This document shows positions 61,667 to 64,000 of a stretch of 64,000 bases of DNA, in pieces. The notes under the pieces are model-generated. The model did not search any database. It worked only from the letters and a program-made list of their open reading frames with translations, and was not told the origin of the DNA. The DNA lies in assembly GCA_910577255.1 (NCBI GenBank), contig CAJTMH010000002.1:248001-312000 (forward strand), in the 5' to 3' direction. Origin of the DNA: an uncultured Duncaniella sp. Lineage in GTDB: Bacteria; Bacteroidota; Bacteroidia; Bacteroidales; Muribaculaceae. Every line of letters begins with the position of its first letter. The stretch's first letter is position 1. The position numbers were made by a program, and so were the translations under genes.

Positions 61667-62896
61667 ATGGTACAGTCCATCCGCATCGACGATTTTGATT
61701 ATCCCCTCCCCGACTCACGCATCGCCACTCATCCGCTTGCCGAGCGCGACCGCTGTCTACTGCTGGTAAGGGATACCGAAGGCAACATATCCACGCGCCG
61801 GTTCTACGAGCTCCCCGAGCTTCTCCCTGCCGACTCAATGCTCATCTACAACAACACGCGCGTCATCAACGCACGTCTGCGTTTCCGCAAAGGCGACACC
61901 CCCGGAGGAGCACTCATCGAAATCTTCTGCCTGGAGCCGGAGTCACCGGCCGACTATGCCGTCAGCTTCGCATCCACATCCTCATGCTCATGGACATGCT
62001 TTGTCGGCAACTCCAAACGGTGGAAGGACACCCCCCTGACCATGAGCCTCACCATCGACGGCCAGGCCCTTACGCTCTCGGCCACAAGGCTCCGTCGCGA
62101 CGGCAACGCATCAGTGGTGGAATTTTCCTGGGACAACCCGGCGGTGACGTTCAGCCGCATCATTTCCGAAGTGGGCGAGATACCCATCCCTCCCTACCTC
62201 AACCGAGGCACCGAGGCAAGTGATGCCACCGACTATCAGACTATCTTCAGCCACATCGACGGATCAGTGGCCGCACCCACAGCCGGGCTGCATTTCACCC
62301 CCGAAGTCCTCTCGGCCATTGACACTCGAGGCATTCCGCGCCGCGAGCTTACCCTTCATGTCGGCGCAGGGACATTCCAGCCGGTCAAATCCGACACCAT
62401 CGGCGAACATCACATGCACAGCGAGTTCATAGCTGTAGGCCGAGAGCTAATCAGCGAACTTGCCACCTCCGGACGCCGCGTTATAGCCGTGGGCACCACC
62501 TCGGTCCGCACCCTCGAAAGCCTCTATCATCTCGGATGCCGGATAGCACAGGGCCTTCCTGCCGACATTCTGCCACAGTGGTACCCCTATGCCGACACCC
62601 ATCCCGGCCTCACCGTGTCCGAAGCCATGCAGGCCATACTCAAACACCTCGAATCGACAGGGCAGTCCACCTTCGTGGCCTCGACGCAGCTCATGATAGC
62701 CCCGGGCTATCGCTACCGGGTAGTGCGCGGAATGGTGACCAATTTCCATCAGCCACGCTCCACCCTCCTGCTCCTCGTATCGGCATTCCTTACCGCCAAC
62801 GGCTCCACGGCTTCCTGGCGTGACATCTACGACTATGCCCTTGCCGATCCTTCATTCCGTTTCCTATCTTACGGCGACGCCTGCCTCTTCCTCTGA
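61667..62896 (+). CDS. queA: S-adenosylmethionine:tRNA ribosyltransferase-isomerase
   Basis: Makes epoxyqueuosine at the wobble position of tRNAs with GUN anticodons. The 409-residue protein has DFDYPLPDSRIATHPLAERD at the start, MLIYNNTRVINARLRFRKGD, VAAPTAGLHFTPEVLSAID, LHVGAGTFQPVKSDTIGEH and MVTNFHQPRSTLLLLVSAFL. It is longer than the E. coli enzyme, as is usual in Bacteroidota. Other queuosine genes are not in the window. Confidence 0.96.
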   Translation: MVQSIRIDDFDYPLPDSRIATHPLAERDRCLLLVRDTEGNISTRRFYELPELLPADSMLIYNNTRVINARLRFRKGDTPGGALIEIFCLEPESPADYAVSFASTSSCSWTCFVGNSKRWKDTPLTMSLTIDGQALTLSATRLRRDGNASVVEFSWDNPAVTFSRIISEVGEIPIPPYLNRGTEASDATDYQTIFSHIDGSVAAPTAGLHFTPEVLSAIDTRGIPRRELTLHVGAGTFQPVKSDTIGEHHMHSEFIAVGRELISELATSGRRVIAVGTTSVRTLESLYHLGCRIAQGLPADILPQWYPYADTHPGLTVSEAMQAILKHLESTGQSTFVASTQLMIAPGYRYRVVRGMVTNFHQPRSTLLLLVSAFLTANGSTASWRDIYDYALADPSFRFLSYGDACLFL

Positions 62897-62916
62897 GTAC
62901 ACCCCTATCACGCACA

Positions 62917-63339
62917 ATGAGATTCACCCCCGACACCATAACCTCACTCGGCCCCGATGACATCTTCGTCTTCGGCAGCAACCTTGCCGGCAACCATGCA
63001 GGCGGAGCCGCCAGAGTGGCTGTCAAGAAATTCGGCGCTATAATGGGCCAAGGGGTAGGACCTCAGGGCCGCTCCTACGCCATTCCGACCATGCAGGGAG
63101 GAGTGGAGACCATAAAACCATACGTCGACGAATTCCTCGCCCTGGCCTCCGAATGGGACCAGAACACCTTCTATGTCACACGCATAGGATGCGGAATAGC
63201 AGGTTTCACCGACGAGGAAATCGCACCCCTGTTCGATGCGGCCGTCGACTCTTACAACATAGTCCTTCCCGAGTCATTCTTCCGCATCATAATGCGCAAC
63301 CGCCGCATGAAAGAAGCCGCCGGCAAAGCTCATGATTAG
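62917..63339 (+). CDS. A1S_2505-type macro-like small protein
   Basis: A 140-residue protein related to a family named after Acinetobacter A1S_2505 and found in phages and bacteria. It shows DDIFVFGSNLAGNHAGGAAR, FGAIMGQGVGPQGRSYAIPT and YVTRIGCGIAGFTDEEIAPL. The pattern resembles an ADP-ribose-binding macro domain, so nucleotide or ADP-ribose binding is plausible but unproven. There are no phage genes around it. It lies 20 bases after queA. Confidence 0.8.
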   Translation: MRFTPDTITSLGPDDIFVFGSNLAGNHAGGAARVAVKKFGAIMGQGVGPQGRSYAIPTMQGGVETIKPYVDEFLALASEWDQNTFYVTRIGCGIAGFTDEEIAPLFDAAVDSYNIVLPESFFRIIMRNRRMKEAAGKAHD

Positions 63340-63420
63340 TCATCACAGCCTCTTTTGACCGTTTCATCCTCAAACACAGTTAATAGGTCTAAAAAAAGTC
63401 CTCATTTCCAAGTTTTTTTG

Positions 63421-63428
63421 TAACTTTG
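63421..63428 (+). promoter_or_regulatory. -7 element before the SurA-type gene
   Basis: TAACTTTG, 43 bases before the GTG start at 63472. No TTTG at the usual distance; a T-rich run lies directly upstream. Confidence 0.45.
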
Positions 63429-63471
63429 GGAGTTATTTTAACCATTATCACACCAATCCGCTTATAACGAC

Positions 63472-64000
63472 GTGAAAATCAAATCAATAATCCTGTTAGG
63501 AGCACTCTTCCTCTTAGGTGCCGCTTATGTATCGGCCGGAAACGACAACGTAGCTGAAGAAGTGGCATGGGTTGTTGGCGACCAGCCTATATGGAAATCG
63601 GAAATTGAGGAGGCATACCAGAATATGCTTTACGAAAAGATTCCTGTCGACGGTGACCCCTATTGCGTTATCCCCGAGCAGCTCGCCATAGAGAAATTAT
63701 ATCTCCATCAGGCCGTCCTTGACACCATCGAGGCCCCCGACGGCATGGTGATGCAGCAGGTGGAATCACAGCTCAACTACTACATCAACTCGCTAGGCTC
63801 TAAAGAGAAAGTGGAGCAGATTTTCCATAAATCCATCCCTGCTCTCCGCGAATCGCTGCGCGAGATGATCAGCAACCGCAGCCGCATCCAGCAGGTGCAG
63901 CGCAACCTTACTGCCGACGTAAAGGCCACCCCGGCCGACGTGCGCCGCTACTTCCAGAAGCTCCCCGAGGACAGCATACCTTACGTTCCCCTCCAGGTCG
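63472..64000 (+). CDS. SurA-type periplasmic peptidyl-prolyl isomerase, N-terminal part (cut by the right edge)
   Basis: Periplasmic chaperone for outer-membrane proteins. The start is GTG at 63472; the first residues (KIKSIILLGALFLLGAAYVS) form a signal peptide. About 176 codons are visible. After AEEVAWVVGDQPIWKSEIEE comes the helical SurA N-domain with EQLAIEKLYLHQAVLD and RNLTADVKATPADVRRYFQK. The parvulin domains would follow beyond the window. The gene continues without interruption to the last base. Confidence 0.9.
   Translation, partial: MKIKSIILLGALFLLGAAYVSAGNDNVAEEVAWVVGDQPIWKSEIEEAYQNMLYEKIPVDGDPYCVIPEQLAIEKLYLHQAVLDTIEAPDGMVMQQVESQLNYYINSLGSKEKVEQIFHKSIPALRESLREMISNRSRIQQVQRNLTADVKATPADVRRYFQKLPEDSIPYVPLQV

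Noticed and set aside
62917..63339. A prophage remnant suggested by the phage-related family name
   Set aside because: No integrase, structural or lysis gene is nearby, and flanking queA and SurA-type genes are ordinary chromosome.
1..64000. CRISPR arrays, rRNA genes, insertion sequences and a replication origin
   Set aside because: I looked for regular repeats, transposase motifs and clustered DnaA boxes and saw none.

Overview
The window is chromosomal DNA from a member of the Bacteroidota, most likely Bacteroidales and probably Muribaculaceae or a close relative; the family is an inference. The evidence is families largely confined to this phylum (SusC/SusD, DUF4494, DUF3822, GLPGLI, DUF3256, DUF4292, PorU), a fairly GC-rich gene set, and a repeated promoter pattern: TTTG or TTG, 19-20 bases, then TAnnTTTG. 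That is the known primary sigma promoter of this phylum. I found no integrase, transposase, CRISPR array, rRNA or prophage module.

Layout. 1-9523 holds housekeeping genes, mostly on the minus strand: a cut RelA/SpoT enzyme, mannose-1-phosphate guanylyltransferase, a LolC/E-type permease, rbfA, serS, a YqeY protein, metY with a divergent Lrp regulator, yraN and obgE. 9620-13692 is a minus-strand run of DUF4494, yggS and three nonulosonate (legionaminic or sialic acid) genes: hydrolysing 2-epimerase, CMP-sugar synthetase and a CBS-containing nucleotidyltransferase. No synthase gene is present. 13891-16620 encodes DUF805, DUF3822, rsmD and a GLPGLI protein. 16675-19423 is pdxJ with an ExbB-ExbD-TonB/TolA motor. 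19552-21626 carries a CBS-less relative of the protein normally found beside NAD kinase, then nadK and a YgjP-like metalloprotease.

22176-29467 is a SusC-SusD-SusE-SusF type glycan uptake locus behind a long, structured, two-promoter leader. A convergent PL11 rhamnogalacturonan lyase lies at its far end. Then come DUF3737, a PatB/MalY C-S lyase and a MATE exporter. 35154-41166 is the branched-chain amino acid operon ilvD-ilvB-ilvN-acyl-ACP thioesterase-ilvC. Next is a compact stable-RNA unit, tRNA-Glu-rpsT-tRNA-Glu, with its own promoter and terminator.

42137-54565 carries recO, tRNA-Arg, an Ala/Lys-repeat lipoprotein, the type IX secretion sortase porU, DUF3256, a DEAD-box helicase, and the operon dut-TPR-DUF4292-EnvC. 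From 54750 to the right edge the plus strand carries aspS, a Nif3-like gene, a CdsZ-like zinc-ribbon gene, slyD, efp, a uracil-DNA glycosylase family gene, dedA, rpe, queA, a macro-like small protein and a cut SurA-type chaperone.

Most of the window is conserved core genome. The parts most worth following up are the susC leader, the incomplete nonulosonate cassette, the CBS-less protein before nadK, the LEA-like lipoprotein, and the acyl-ACP thioesterase inside the ilv operon.
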